Source: Bacteroidota bacterium (lineage in GTDB: Bacteria > Bacteroidota > Rhodothermia > Rhodothermales > UBA10348). From it: DNA of 13,654 nt. The first letter of the stretch is position 1; every line of letters begins with the position of its first letter. Below, piece after piece: positions 6,240 through 13,613 of the stretch. Made by a program: the position numbers and the translations under genes. The notes beneath the pieces are model-generated. The model searched no databases and had not been told where the DNA came from. It worked only from the letters and a program-made list of their open reading frames with translations. The stretch is from contig JAQCDI010000030.1 in the NCBI GenBank assembly GCA_027620595.1, positions 1-13,654 on the forward strand, in the 5' to 3' direction.

Positions 6240-7265
6240 ATGGCTGCCCGTAAATCTTCCTATCGTTCGCGCACCCAGAACGCGGTCATCCTGGTCGACT
6301 ACGCCAATGTGTTCGGCGTCATATCCGAACGGATCGACAATGACCAGCCCGATGCCGTCGTCCTCGACCTGGTGTCTTCACTCAAAAGGCATGTCTCCGA
6401 CCACCTCAAGCTCAAGCCCATCCGGACCGTGGCCTTTGCCAACCTCCCGCCGGGCCACACCCACGGGCATCGCGCAACGGGCGCCTGGTTGGCCGCCGGC
6501 ATCGAACCCCGTTTCAGCTATGCCCGCTCACGGGACGAAGCTGCCGCCATCGAGCTGGCCATGGAGGCCATGCAGTTGTCGGGCGAACTCGGGTCACAAA
6601 CCGCTTTTGTCATCCTGTCGGGCAACCAGTGGTTCGTGCCGCTGGTACAGCGCCTGTTCCGTGCAGGCCACTTTGTCCTGATGTCCACCCTGGAGTCCCC
6701 ATCGGAGCCCGATGACCTTCCCGCCGACTGCCAGGATCTGTATCTGAATGCGGAATTCCTGCTCGGAGGACCCGGACGCAAACTGGCACTCGCTACCCCT
6801 GGCCAGGACGAAGAAGAAGTCCCAAGCCAGCGGCCCGAACAGACGTATCCCATTGCCGACGCAGCGGTACGACGTACGCTAGAAATCATTGAGTCGTACT
6901 TCGGCCAGTATGAGGAAATCTACCTCACCCCGCTGTTGCGCAAACTGTCCGAAGTGATCGACGACCCCAACGAAGAGCCCAAACAGCTGATAAGCGAGCT
7001 CGAGCAGGCGGGCGCCGTCTGGCTCGAGAAACGTCGAGGGTTTCCGCACAACTACACCGTCCTGCTCATGAACACCGAGCATCCGGATGTGGCCGAAATC
7101 AAGGAAGCCGCTGCCGAAGCCTCCCCGTCCTATGAAGACGAATACGATGAGGACTATGATGAGGCAGACGGCGACGAGGACGAGTTCTTCGAAGACGATG
7201 ATGAAGACGATCAAGAACCCGAATATGCCGATGATGAGGACGACGAAGCGTACCCATCGGCCTGA
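6240..7265 (+). CDS. NYN/PIN-like domain protein with winged-helix-like region and acidic tail, between hslV and hslU
   Basis: Function unknown. Residues 13-150 resemble the NYN (PIN-like) ribonuclease fold. VILVDYANVFG places Asp20 and Asn23 at the first active-site strand. Asp99 and Glu105 have the D-x5-D/E spacing of the second. VILSGNQWFVPLV (124-136) aligns with the usual SGDxDF motif, but both Asp are replaced (Asn129, Trp131). I infer weakened or lost nuclease activity. Residues 203-280 look like a winged helix: a predicted helical stretch, TPLLRKLSEVI, LISELEQAGAVWLEKR, then a beta-hairpin-like end. Residues 299-336 contain 28 Asp/Glu out of 38, probably disordered. The ATG at 6240 gives a basic leader directly before the first strand. 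The out-of-frame ATG at 6232 leads into a different, unconserved frame. The gene sits 63 nt after hslV and 17 nt before hslU, so it should be expressed with the protease. Confidence 0.8.
   Translation: MAARKSSYRSRTQNAVILVDYANVFGVISERIDNDQPDAVVLDLVSSLKRHVSDHLKLKPIRTVAFANLPPGHTHGHRATGAWLAAGIEPRFSYARSRDEAAAIELAMEAMQLSGELGSQTAFVILSGNQWFVPLVQRLFRAGHFVLMSTLESPSEPDDLPADCQDLYLNAEFLLGGPGRKLALATPGQDEEEVPSQRPEQTYPIADAAVRRTLEIIESYFGQYEEIYLTPLLRKLSEVIDDPNEEPKQLISELEQAGAVWLEKRRGFPHNYTVLLMNTEHPDVAEIKEAAAEASPSYEDEYDEDYDEADGDEDEFFEDDDEDDQEPEYADDEDDEAYPSA
7134..7255 (+). repeat. Low-complexity GAN-rich stretch encoding the acidic tail
   Basis: This stretch is an imperfect run of GAT, GAC, GAA and GAG codons within the 3' end of the NYN-domain gene. 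It reads as continuous Asp/Glu-rich sequence with scattered Tyr and Phe. Its triplet character makes length variation by replication slippage possible without breaking the frame. The mixed codons argue that it is an old, maintained coding feature rather than a recent expansion. Confidence 0.6.
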
Positions 7266-7282
7266 CGCCCCCTGAATCTTCC

Positions 7283-8707
7283 ATGTCCATAATCAAGGAA
7301 TTGACTCCCCACGAAATCGTGGCCGAGCTCGACCGGTATGTCATCGGTCAGAAGGAGGCCAAGAAATCGGTGGCCATCGCCCTGCGCAACCGTTGGCGAC
7401 GCCTGAATGCGTCCGATGACATGCGCGAGGAGATTGTCCCGAACAACATCATCATGATCGGCCCGACGGGTGTTGGCAAGACGGAGATCGCCCGTCGTCT
7501 TGCCCGTCTTTCCGGTGCTCCATTCATCAAGGTCGAGGCCACCAAGTTCACCGAGGTGGGCTACGTCGGCCGGGATGTGGATTCGATGATCCGGGACCTG
7601 TGCGACCTGGCCATCAACATGGTGCGGGAGGAACACACGGCTTCGGTGCAGGTCACCGCCAGGGAGCACGCCGACCAGCGCATCCTTGACCTGTTGATTC
7701 CTCCCACAAACCCGGTAGTCCGGCCTGCCTCGCCTATCCCCGGGATTTCCACGGGCGAACCGGCTTCGACGGCCGTTGCCGCTCCACCCGCGTCGTCGGA
7801 CACGGAAGAAGCCCTTCGCGAGCGTACACGGGAGAAATTCCGCCGGATGCTCAACGATGGCGAACTGGACAAGCGCGAAGTCGAAATCGAAGTGGCCTCC
7901 GAGCAGACCCCCATGATGCAGGTCTTCGGACCGATGGGTATGGAGGAAATGGGCGTCAACCTGCAGGACCTCTTCGGCAACCTCGGCGGAAAACAGCGGA
8001 AAAAACGCCGTGTGCCCGTCTCCGAGGCCCGGGACATCCTGACGGCTGAGGAAGCCCAGAAGCTCATCGACATGGACAAGGTCACGAAGCAGGCCCTCGA
8101 ACGGGTTCAGCAATCGGGCATCGTGTTCATCGATGAAATCGACAAAGTGGCCTCCCGGTCCGGATCGGGAAAGAGCGGACCGGACGTGTCGCGGGAAGGT
8201 GTGCAGCGGGATCTGCTCCCCATCGTCGAAGGATCGAGCGTCATGACCAAGTACGGGATGGTCAAGACCGACCATATCCTTTTCATTGCCAGTGGCGCAT
8301 TCCATGTGGCCAAGCCGAGCGACCTCATTCCCGAATTACAGGGCCGATTCCCGATCCGGGTGGAGCTGGACAGCCTGACCGAGGCGGACTTCTACCAGAT
8401 CCTGACCGTCCCGCGCAACGCGTTGCTCAAGCAATACCAGGCCCTCATGGCCTCGGAAGGCGTCACGGTGGAGTTCACCGATGAAGCCGTACGCGAAGTG
8501 GCCCGCATGGCCGCCTTCGTCAACGAGGAAGTCGAAAACATCGGTGCACGGCGTCTGCACACGATGCTCACCACGCTGCTCGAAGACCTCCTCTTCGACG
8601 TTCCCGATGCCATGCGGGACAACACCTTCCTGGTGGATGGCGCCATGGTACAGGCAAAGCTTGCCGATGTGGTGCAGAACCGGGATCTGAGCCAGTACAT
8701 CCTGTGA
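7283..8707 (+). CDS. hslU: ATP-dependent protease ATPase subunit HslU (ClpY)
   Basis: AAA+ hexameric unfoldase that recognises substrates and threads them into HslV. Seen: the N-terminal ELDRYVIGQKEAKKSVAIAL (15-34), Walker A GPTGVGKT (60-67), the pore loop GYVG (93-96), Walker B FIDEID (282-287), ELQGRFPIRVEL (351-362), which includes the arginine expected at the subunit interface, and sensor-2 GARRLHT (421-427). The C-terminus ends in LSQYIL, the kind of tail that docks into HslV and activates it. The I domain (about 110-245) includes a Pro/Ala/Ser/Thr-rich linker (141-175), and the 474-residue protein is slightly longer than E. coli HslU (443). The ATG at 7283 begins the conserved N-terminus and has no Shine-Dalgarno motif. 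Its stop overlaps the next gene's GTG by four bases. Confidence 0.98.
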   Translation: MSIIKELTPHEIVAELDRYVIGQKEAKKSVAIALRNRWRRLNASDDMREEIVPNNIIMIGPTGVGKTEIARRLARLSGAPFIKVEATKFTEVGYVGRDVDSMIRDLCDLAINMVREEHTASVQVTAREHADQRILDLLIPPTNPVVRPASPIPGISTGEPASTAVAAPPASSDTEEALRERTREKFRRMLNDGELDKREVEIEVASEQTPMMQVFGPMGMEEMGVNLQDLFGNLGGKQRKKRRVPVSEARDILTAEEAQKLIDMDKVTKQALERVQQSGIVFIDEIDKVASRSGSGKSGPDVSREGVQRDLLPIVEGSSVMTKYGMVKTDHILFIASGAFHVAKPSDLIPELQGRFPIRVELDSLTEADFYQILTVPRNALLKQYQALMASEGVTVEFTDEAVREVARMAAFVNEEVENIGARRLHTMLTTLLEDLLFDVPDAMRDNTFLVDGAMVQAKLADVVQNRDLSQYIL

Positions 8708-9666
8708 ACGGACCCGGGGTCATCACCGAACCTGCCCGCATCCAGGCGCTTTGGGAAGCACACTGTGCGGGGCGGACCGACCTCACGCCGTTCCAGCATC
8801 CGGTTTTCCTTGACGGCCTGACCCGTTCGGTACCCTGGACTCCAGCGCTTATTGAGTGGAACGATCAACTGACCCAGTGGGCCTTCCTGCGTCGTCGCGG
8901 CCCCTCGACAGACCTCATCCTGCCACCTTTCTGCCCGTTCTCGGCGTTGTTGTTCTCCCCTTCCTCCTCAGCATCCGGACGCACCGATGCCTTCGGCCGG
9001 TTGGGTGCAGGGATGCCCGGCATCCCCGCCAGCCGCCTGTTTTCGGTCGATCCGCAGGACTGGGCGGCCGCGGGACGGCCGGCCGCTCCCGTCGGACTGA
9101 CAGGACAGGAGAAAGCCACCTGGGTTGTCAATCTGGCGCCCATCGAGGAGCTGATGGACGCCTGGTCCGCCTCGGCTCGAAGGACCTGGCGCAAGCATCT
9201 CGGAGAATACCGTTTCTCGGAGGGCGGCTCCACTGCTGACCTCATAGCGCTGGTCGAGGCCGGATATGCCCGTCATGGGCGTCGGCTTCCGCTTTCCGCA
9301 TCCGCTCTGCAGTCCTGGTCCCGGTCGCTGATGCATGCAGGGCTCGGAACGCTGTACACCCTTGCAGAGGGTTCCAAGCTGGCAGCCGGTATCCTCGTGT
9401 TGCGGGGCCCGGTCCGGGCCTTCTATTGGCTGGCCGGCAGCCTCCCGGGCCCGGCCATGACCGTCCTCCTGGGCCACGTCTTCGAGCACCTCCACCAGCA
9501 AGGTGTCCCCTCGTTCGACTTCATGGGCGCCAATACCCCCGGCATCAGCGAATTCAAGCGCCGATTCGGTGGTGCCCGGGTCATTTACCCCCACTGGGTG
9601 CGCCGAACAACCGTATCCAGTCTGCTGGAACGCGCAGCGCGGATCCGGCGTGGGTGGCGCCGATGA
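8704..9666 (+). CDS. FemAB/GNAT-like acyltransferase (BioF2-like acetyltransferase fold)
   Basis: A 320-residue soluble protein. The C-terminal two thirds match the acetyltransferase fold found in FemAB-like and exopolysaccharide-locus proteins. SARRTWRKHL (157-166) is the typical basic motif before the acceptor region, LYTLAEGSKLAAGILVL (217-233) the core strands, FYWLAGS (240-246) the next strand, and FDFMGANTPGISEFKRRFGG (271-290) the hallmark end motif. Family members transfer acyl or aminoacyl groups to cell-surface or peptidoglycan precursors; the substrate here is unknown. The GTG start at 8704 overlaps the hslU stop (GTGA), so translation is probably coupled. The stop overlaps the next ATG (ATGA). 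The downstream genes for a membrane protein and a flippase suggest modification of a glycan or lipid-linked precursor, which is inference from context. Confidence 0.8.
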   Translation: MNGPGVITEPARIQALWEAHCAGRTDLTPFQHPVFLDGLTRSVPWTPALIEWNDQLTQWAFLRRRGPSTDLILPPFCPFSALLFSPSSSASGRTDAFGRLGAGMPGIPASRLFSVDPQDWAAAGRPAAPVGLTGQEKATWVVNLAPIEELMDAWSASARRTWRKHLGEYRFSEGGSTADLIALVEAGYARHGRRLPLSASALQSWSRSLMHAGLGTLYTLAEGSKLAAGILVLRGPVRAFYWLAGSLPGPAMTVLLGHVFEHLHQQGVPSFDFMGANTPGISEFKRRFGGARVIYPHWVRRTTVSSLLERAARIRRGWRR

Positions 9667-11276
9667 ACGATCGACCCCTCCTGCACGACTCGCCACGCCC
9701 GGACACCGCCCTTCTCGCCGGATCCGCGCTGCTCGCATGGGCCCTCTTCCTGTTGCGCTTCGGTTACGGTTTCGGGTATTCCGACCAGGACGAATTTCTG
9801 CCCCTGGCCATGCGTCTGCTGGACGGACAGCTTTTCGCCCGGGACGCCTTTGTGCTCATGCAGTTGGACGGATTCACGATCCGCATGCCGATGGCATGGC
9901 TGGTGGCCCTTCCCTCGATGGTGCTGCCCTTGTGGCTGACGGTGTTCCTGCTGCACATGGGTACCGGCATTGCCAGCGGGTGGGCCGTAGCGCGTATGGC
10001 AAACCGCCTGACGGATCGTTGGTGGATCCCGCCCCTTGCCACCGTAGCCGTGATTGCCATAACGGCCCGTTGGAATCCGGGCGGAAACGACATCCTCCAT
10101 GGCATGCTCGTACCCAGCAGTGTGGCTTGGTGCGCCCTCCTTTGGGCTTTTGTGCGATGGCAGGGGCAGCGATACCTGAGCGCGGGCCTTTTGACTGCCC
10201 TCGGCACCCTGTTCCATCCCCTGGTTGGCCTGCAGGCTGGCGGGGTATTGATGCTCTCTCTGTTTTTCGACAGAGAGGCACGAACGAAGGACCGGATCAG
10301 AATGCTGTTGCCCTGGCTCGTCGTCGCAGCCGCAACCATCCTGCTCTTTTCGGATCTGGGATCCAGTGGAGGGGAAGGCGCAGCCTCAGCCACCACGATC
10401 CTGACGCACTGGCGAGCACCCCACCACTACCTGCCCTGGACTTTCCGGGGCGCGGACGCGCTCCAATTGGTCCTGCTCGTCGCCGGAGCCGGATTGCTCC
10501 TCTGGCGAGGTCCGGGCACCCCTGGCAAGGATCAGGCAGACCTGTCCAAGGCGCGCCTTCTGCTCTTGATCCCTGTGGCGCTGCTGGTGGCGTCCCTGAC
10601 CCTCACCTGGTGGCCCTTCTCGCTGGATTCCGTGCTCCGTCTGCAGCCCTGGGCGCTGAGTCCACTCATCCGGGTTTGGAGCACCCTGCTCCTGGTGGTC
10701 TTGGCTGCCGGCTTCATCCCTCGCAGAACGGCCCTGAAGGCGGATAAGCAGCGTTTTTCGCCCGCGTTCCTGATGCTGCTCGTGGGCGGCGCCGCCCTCT
10801 CCCTGGTGCTGGTCCGCCTGACCCCCGACATCCGCGGTGCCGCCCACCCCGACCGTGAACTGCATGCATGGGCGGCCGAAAACACCGATATCAATGCGGT
10901 ATTCGTCGTTCCCCCATCCATGACGGGATTCCAGACGGGCGCCATGCGCGCCCAATACGTCTCCTTCAAATCCTTCCCGTTTGCCGCCGAACCAACGCAA
11001 GCGTGGTGGGAGCGGCTTCAGCGCATGGCGCCCGTGGCCGAAGTCGAACCGGGCGGTGTAGCGCTGCAAGCGCGGCTGGATTCTTCCTGGGCCCATCGCA
11101 GCCTCGCCGACGTGCGCTCGTTCGTGACCCGGGAGCCCGTGGACTTCCTTGTCCGGCCCGCCCAGGACCCGGCCCGATGGTCCGACGCCGTCCAACCCCA
11201 GTGGTGCAACCAGCAGTGGTGCGTCTTCTGGGCGGGCCGTATCCTGCGCACGCATCCCGAACCGCCCCGACCGTGA
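9663..11276 (+). CDS. Polytopic membrane protein, DUF6798-like, possibly glycosyltransferase-related
   Basis: 537 residues with about ten or eleven hydrophobic segments (roughly 16-33, 77-97, 122-135, 150-165, 172-201, 213-230, 264-281, 298-315, 335-351, 365-384), then a soluble C-terminal domain of about 150 residues. The loop after the first segment, YSDQDEFLPLAMRL (39-52), has acidic residues where membrane glycosyltransferases of the GT-C type carry their catalytic ones. The C-terminal stretch with WAAENTD (403-409), FVVPPSMTGFQ (414-424) and SFKSFPF (434-440) recalls DUF6798 proteins, a label I give from memory. A QWC motif occurs twice close together (513-515 and 518-520); the two Cys could form a disulfide if periplasmic. 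The ATG at 9663 overlaps the previous stop; a much longer frame reading upstream would overlap the acyltransferase gene by over 200 bases and was not accepted. No function can be proven. Confidence 0.72.
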   Translation: MNDRPLLHDSPRPDTALLAGSALLAWALFLLRFGYGFGYSDQDEFLPLAMRLLDGQLFARDAFVLMQLDGFTIRMPMAWLVALPSMVLPLWLTVFLLHMGTGIASGWAVARMANRLTDRWWIPPLATVAVIAITARWNPGGNDILHGMLVPSSVAWCALLWAFVRWQGQRYLSAGLLTALGTLFHPLVGLQAGGVLMLSLFFDREARTKDRIRMLLPWLVVAAATILLFSDLGSSGGEGAASATTILTHWRAPHHYLPWTFRGADALQLVLLVAGAGLLLWRGPGTPGKDQADLSKARLLLLIPVALLVASLTLTWWPFSLDSVLRLQPWALSPLIRVWSTLLLVVLAAGFIPRRTALKADKQRFSPAFLMLLVGGAALSLVLVRLTPDIRGAAHPDRELHAWAAENTDINAVFVVPPSMTGFQTGAMRAQYVSFKSFPFAAEPTQAWWERLQRMAPVAEVEPGGVALQARLDSSWAHRSLADVRSFVTREPVDFLVRPAQDPARWSDAVQPQWCNQQWCVFWAGRILRTHPEPPRP

Positions 11277-12724
11277 GCATCAAGCAACGCATCCTGGGTC
11301 TTTTCGAGGATTCGGCGTTCCGAGCGCCGGTCCTCAAGTTGCTGTCCGGCACGGGCATAGCGTTCGTGATCGGATACCTGGCCCACATCGTGTTGCTGCG
11401 GCTGTTTCCCGCTGAATTCTGGGGCGTCTCCGATTATGTCATTGCCTGGGTGTCCATTCTCGCGCCGGTGTCCTCGTTACGTTATGAGGACGCCCTCATG
11501 CTGCCCGAGGATCGCCGGCAAGCCGCCCACGCCTATCTCCTCTCCGTGGGCGCCGTCCTCTTGTTCAGTGCCCTGGCGCTGACCGTTTTGTTGCTTTCTC
11601 CGGCTCTCATGGCCTATTTCGAAGCCAAGGGGGCCGGGCGCTGGATGCTGCTGCTCCCCGCTGCATTGCTCACCAACCGGCTGGCCAAGATCACCGAGCT
11701 CTGGCTCTCCCGCCATGACCACTTCGGCCAGGTATCCGTGGCGCAGGTGGTACAGAGCTCCTCCATGGTGGGCACCCGGATCGGCGCTGGCTGGGTGGGC
11801 CCGGGGCCGGGCGGATTGCTCTGGGGATACGTCGTGGGCTACGCGCTTTCCTTCGTGGGCATGTCCCGTGCGTTGGTCCGCAGCCTCCGGTCGGCATTGC
11901 AGGGCGGTCCCTCATGGGCCGATCTTCGCATCATGGCCTCCCGATACCGCCGCTTTCCGGCCTTCACGATGCCGGCGGCCATGATCAGCGGACTCATCAC
12001 ACGTCTGCCCATCCTGCTGATACCGATCTGGTTCAGCATGGAAGTGACCGGCCAGTTCTCCCGGGGCTTCAACATGCTGTTCGTCCCCCTCAGCCTGCTG
12101 GCAGCTGCCGTTGCACAGGTGTTCTTCGTACGGGCCGTGGAAGCGCGACGGGCCGGAGGCCTGGCAGCCTTCACGGCCAATGTGCACGCCCGGTTGGTAC
12201 TGATGGCCTTCTGGCCATCCCTGGTCCTGATGGTGGCCGGAGGGGACATCTTCGAGACGCTCTTCGGCGCGGATTGGCGCCATGCCGCCTCCTATCTCCT
12301 GTTCGTGGCTCCCTGGATCCTGTTCACCGTTGTGGCTTCGCCCCTGACGCGCCTCTTCGACGTGCTCGAGCGCCAGCGCCTGGAGTTCGGCATCACCGTG
12401 GTCAGCCTGGCTGTGATTGCGGGCTCCCTGTGGGTCGGTGGGCAGAGCGGGGATATGTCCCGGCTCCTCCTGTACCTCGGCATCGGCGGCGGCATCGTGC
12501 GCTTCGGCCAGACCCTGCTCCTGCTTCACCTTGCCCGTTGCTCCTGGCGGGACGTCATCCGGCCTTACGTTCGTTATTCCGTGTTGGCAGCCCCTTTTCT
12601 GGCCTTGGCGGGCTGGTGCGCCACGCTCGGGATTCCTTTGCTTACGACCGCGGTCGCCCTGCTGGGCGGTATCCTCTTCCTGGCCCTTTCCGCCTGGCGG
12701 GATGGGCTGCTGAGCTCGAAATGA
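11273..12724 (+). CDS. Wzx-type oligosaccharide flippase / polysaccharide biosynthesis membrane protein (MATE/MOP superfamily)
   Basis: Inner-membrane transporter of 483 residues with about twelve hydrophobic segments. Family members flip lipid-linked sugar units to the periplasm for O-antigen, capsule or other glycans. Seen: LRYEDALMLPEDRRQA (69-84), a close match to the loop typical of this flippase family, and YRRFPAFTMPAAMISG (225-240), its second signature. Between about 262 and 300, the family pattern of a glycine-flanked Phe (TGQFSRGF), then a Met-Leu, Pro-Leu and ending in AQVFF, also matches. The start is the GTG at 11273, which overlaps the previous stop (GTGA) and begins with a short amphipathic leader before the first helix. 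The frame is open much further upstream, but that stretch lies over the membrane-protein gene and has no hydrophobic or conserved character. The stop overlaps the next ATG (ATGA). The substrate is unknown. Confidence 0.88.
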   Translation: MSIKQRILGLFEDSAFRAPVLKLLSGTGIAFVIGYLAHIVLLRLFPAEFWGVSDYVIAWVSILAPVSSLRYEDALMLPEDRRQAAHAYLLSVGAVLLFSALALTVLLLSPALMAYFEAKGAGRWMLLLPAALLTNRLAKITELWLSRHDHFGQVSVAQVVQSSSMVGTRIGAGWVGPGPGGLLWGYVVGYALSFVGMSRALVRSLRSALQGGPSWADLRIMASRYRRFPAFTMPAAMISGLITRLPILLIPIWFSMEVTGQFSRGFNMLFVPLSLLAAAVAQVFFVRAVEARRAGGLAAFTANVHARLVLMAFWPSLVLMVAGGDIFETLFGADWRHAASYLLFVAPWILFTVVASPLTRLFDVLERQRLEFGITVVSLAVIAGSLWVGGQSGDMSRLLLYLGIGGGIVRFGQTLLLLHLARCSWRDVIRPYVRYSVLAAPFLALAGWCATLGIPLLTTAVALLGGILFLALSAWRDGLLSSK

Positions 12725-13575
12725 TCATGCTTCGTATCGGTATCCCCCTGTTTCTGCTTTGCGCTCTGGTTTCCGGATGCGGTTCGCCCCCCTCTTCTGA
12801 AACCGGCCAGGACGTGACCTTCATGTCCTTCAACATCCGCTACGCCAATCCCGGAGATGGCGTGGATGTGTGGGCGAACCGCAGGGACTGGGTGGCCGCG
12901 CTGATTGACACGTCGGGCGCGGATGTCATCGGCCTTCAGGAGGTGCTGCACGGGCAGTTGGAAGACATCCTGGCTCAGACAGACCGCTTCCTTTGGGAAG
13001 GCGTCGGCAGGGATGATGGCCGCCAGGCGGGCGAATACTCACCGATCCTGTTCGATCGGCGCCGCTTTGAGCAACTCGATGGGGGAACCCGCTGGCTGTC
13101 TCCTGCCCCGGATTCGATCGGCAGCCAGGGTTGGGACGCTGCACTGCCGCGCATTGCCACGTGGGTGACCCTCCGGGACCGGACCTCAGAGCAGCGGATA
13201 ACGGTTTGGAACACGCACTTCGACCATCTTGGCGAGCAAGCACGCCTGGAAAGTGCCCGACTCATCCGCGCCTGGATGGCCGAGGCCGATGTGGCACTGG
13301 GAGACTTCAATGCCCTGCCGGAGTCGGATCCCTGGATGGCACTGGTCGAAGGAGGGCTGCAGGACGCCGGGCGGATGGCCGGATGGGATTCTGTGGGGAC
13401 TTTCCGGAGCTTCGACCCGGAGGCCGGAATATCCAACCGCATCGACTACATCTGGCTGGCTCCGGGCCACGAACTGACATCTTACGATGTCCTCGACCCG
13501 ATCCGGATCGCGCGCTACCCATCGGACCATTTGCCCGTCCGTGTTTCCGTCCGCCTTGCGCCGCAGGACCAATAA
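12721..13575 (+). CDS. Lipoprotein of the endonuclease/exonuclease/phosphatase family
   Basis: 284 residues with a lipoprotein signal: hydrophobic LFLLCA followed by the lipobox VSGC (Cys20), so the mature protein is probably anchored in a membrane outside the cytoplasm. The EEP catalytic set is complete: SFNIRY (Asn38), LQEV (Glu74), NTHFDH (His166), GDFNALP (Asp195, Asn197), IDYIW (Asp242) and SDHLPV (Asp269, His270). Family members are Mg-dependent phosphoesterases acting on nucleic acids, phospholipids or sugar phosphates. With a lipobox and a flippase neighbour, an extracytoplasmic phosphodiesterase or phosphatase is more likely than a DNA repair enzyme; this is inference. The start ATG at 12721 overlaps the flippase stop (ATGA). 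A second ATG at 12727 would serve almost equally well. The frame continues upstream over the flippase gene but is not conserved there. The stop codon abuts the terminator hairpin. Confidence 0.9.
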   Translation: MIMLRIGIPLFLLCALVSGCGSPPSSETGQDVTFMSFNIRYANPGDGVDVWANRRDWVAALIDTSGADVIGLQEVLHGQLEDILAQTDRFLWEGVGRDDGRQAGEYSPILFDRRRFEQLDGGTRWLSPAPDSIGSQGWDAALPRIATWVTLRDRTSEQRITVWNTHFDHLGEQARLESARLIRAWMAEADVALGDFNALPESDPWMALVEGGLQDAGRMAGWDSVGTFRSFDPEAGISNRIDYIWLAPGHELTSYDVLDPIRIARYPSDHLPVRVSVRLAPQDQ

Positions 13576-13609
13576 AAAAGCGTCGCCGGCCATTGACCGA
13601 CGACGCTTT
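13574..13609 (-). terminator. Hairpin terminator shared by the convergent tRNA-Gly and lipoprotein genes
   Basis: Stem AAAGCGTCG (13577-13585) pairs perfectly with CGACGCTTT (13601-13609) around a 15-nt loop that can pair a little further internally. Read on the - strand, the stem is followed by six T residues, a good intrinsic terminator for the tRNA gene ending 4 bases away. Read on +, only CTTTCC follows, so termination there would be weaker. The structure begins within the stop codon of the lipoprotein gene. Confidence 0.85.
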
Positions 13610-13613
13610 CCTG

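Noticed and set aside
7211..8305. 364-codon open frame on the - strand opposite hslU
   Set aside because: It mirrors the conserved hslU coding sequence, is unusually rich in His and Asp as antisense frames here are, and has no family match that I recognise.
9426..9662. Upstream extension of the membrane-protein frame
   Set aside because: It would overlap the acyltransferase gene, is Arg/Pro-rich and lacks membrane character. The ATG at 9663 gives the usual 4-base overlap.
10868..11272. Upstream extension of the flippase frame
   Set aside because: It lies entirely over the preceding gene, is Arg/Ala/Gly-rich and unconserved. The GTG at 11273 fits the overlap pattern and the flippase N-terminus.
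11914..12720. Upstream extension of the EEP lipoprotein frame
   Set aside because: The extension covers the flippase gene. A clear lipoprotein signal peptide begins at 12721, so the real protein starts there.
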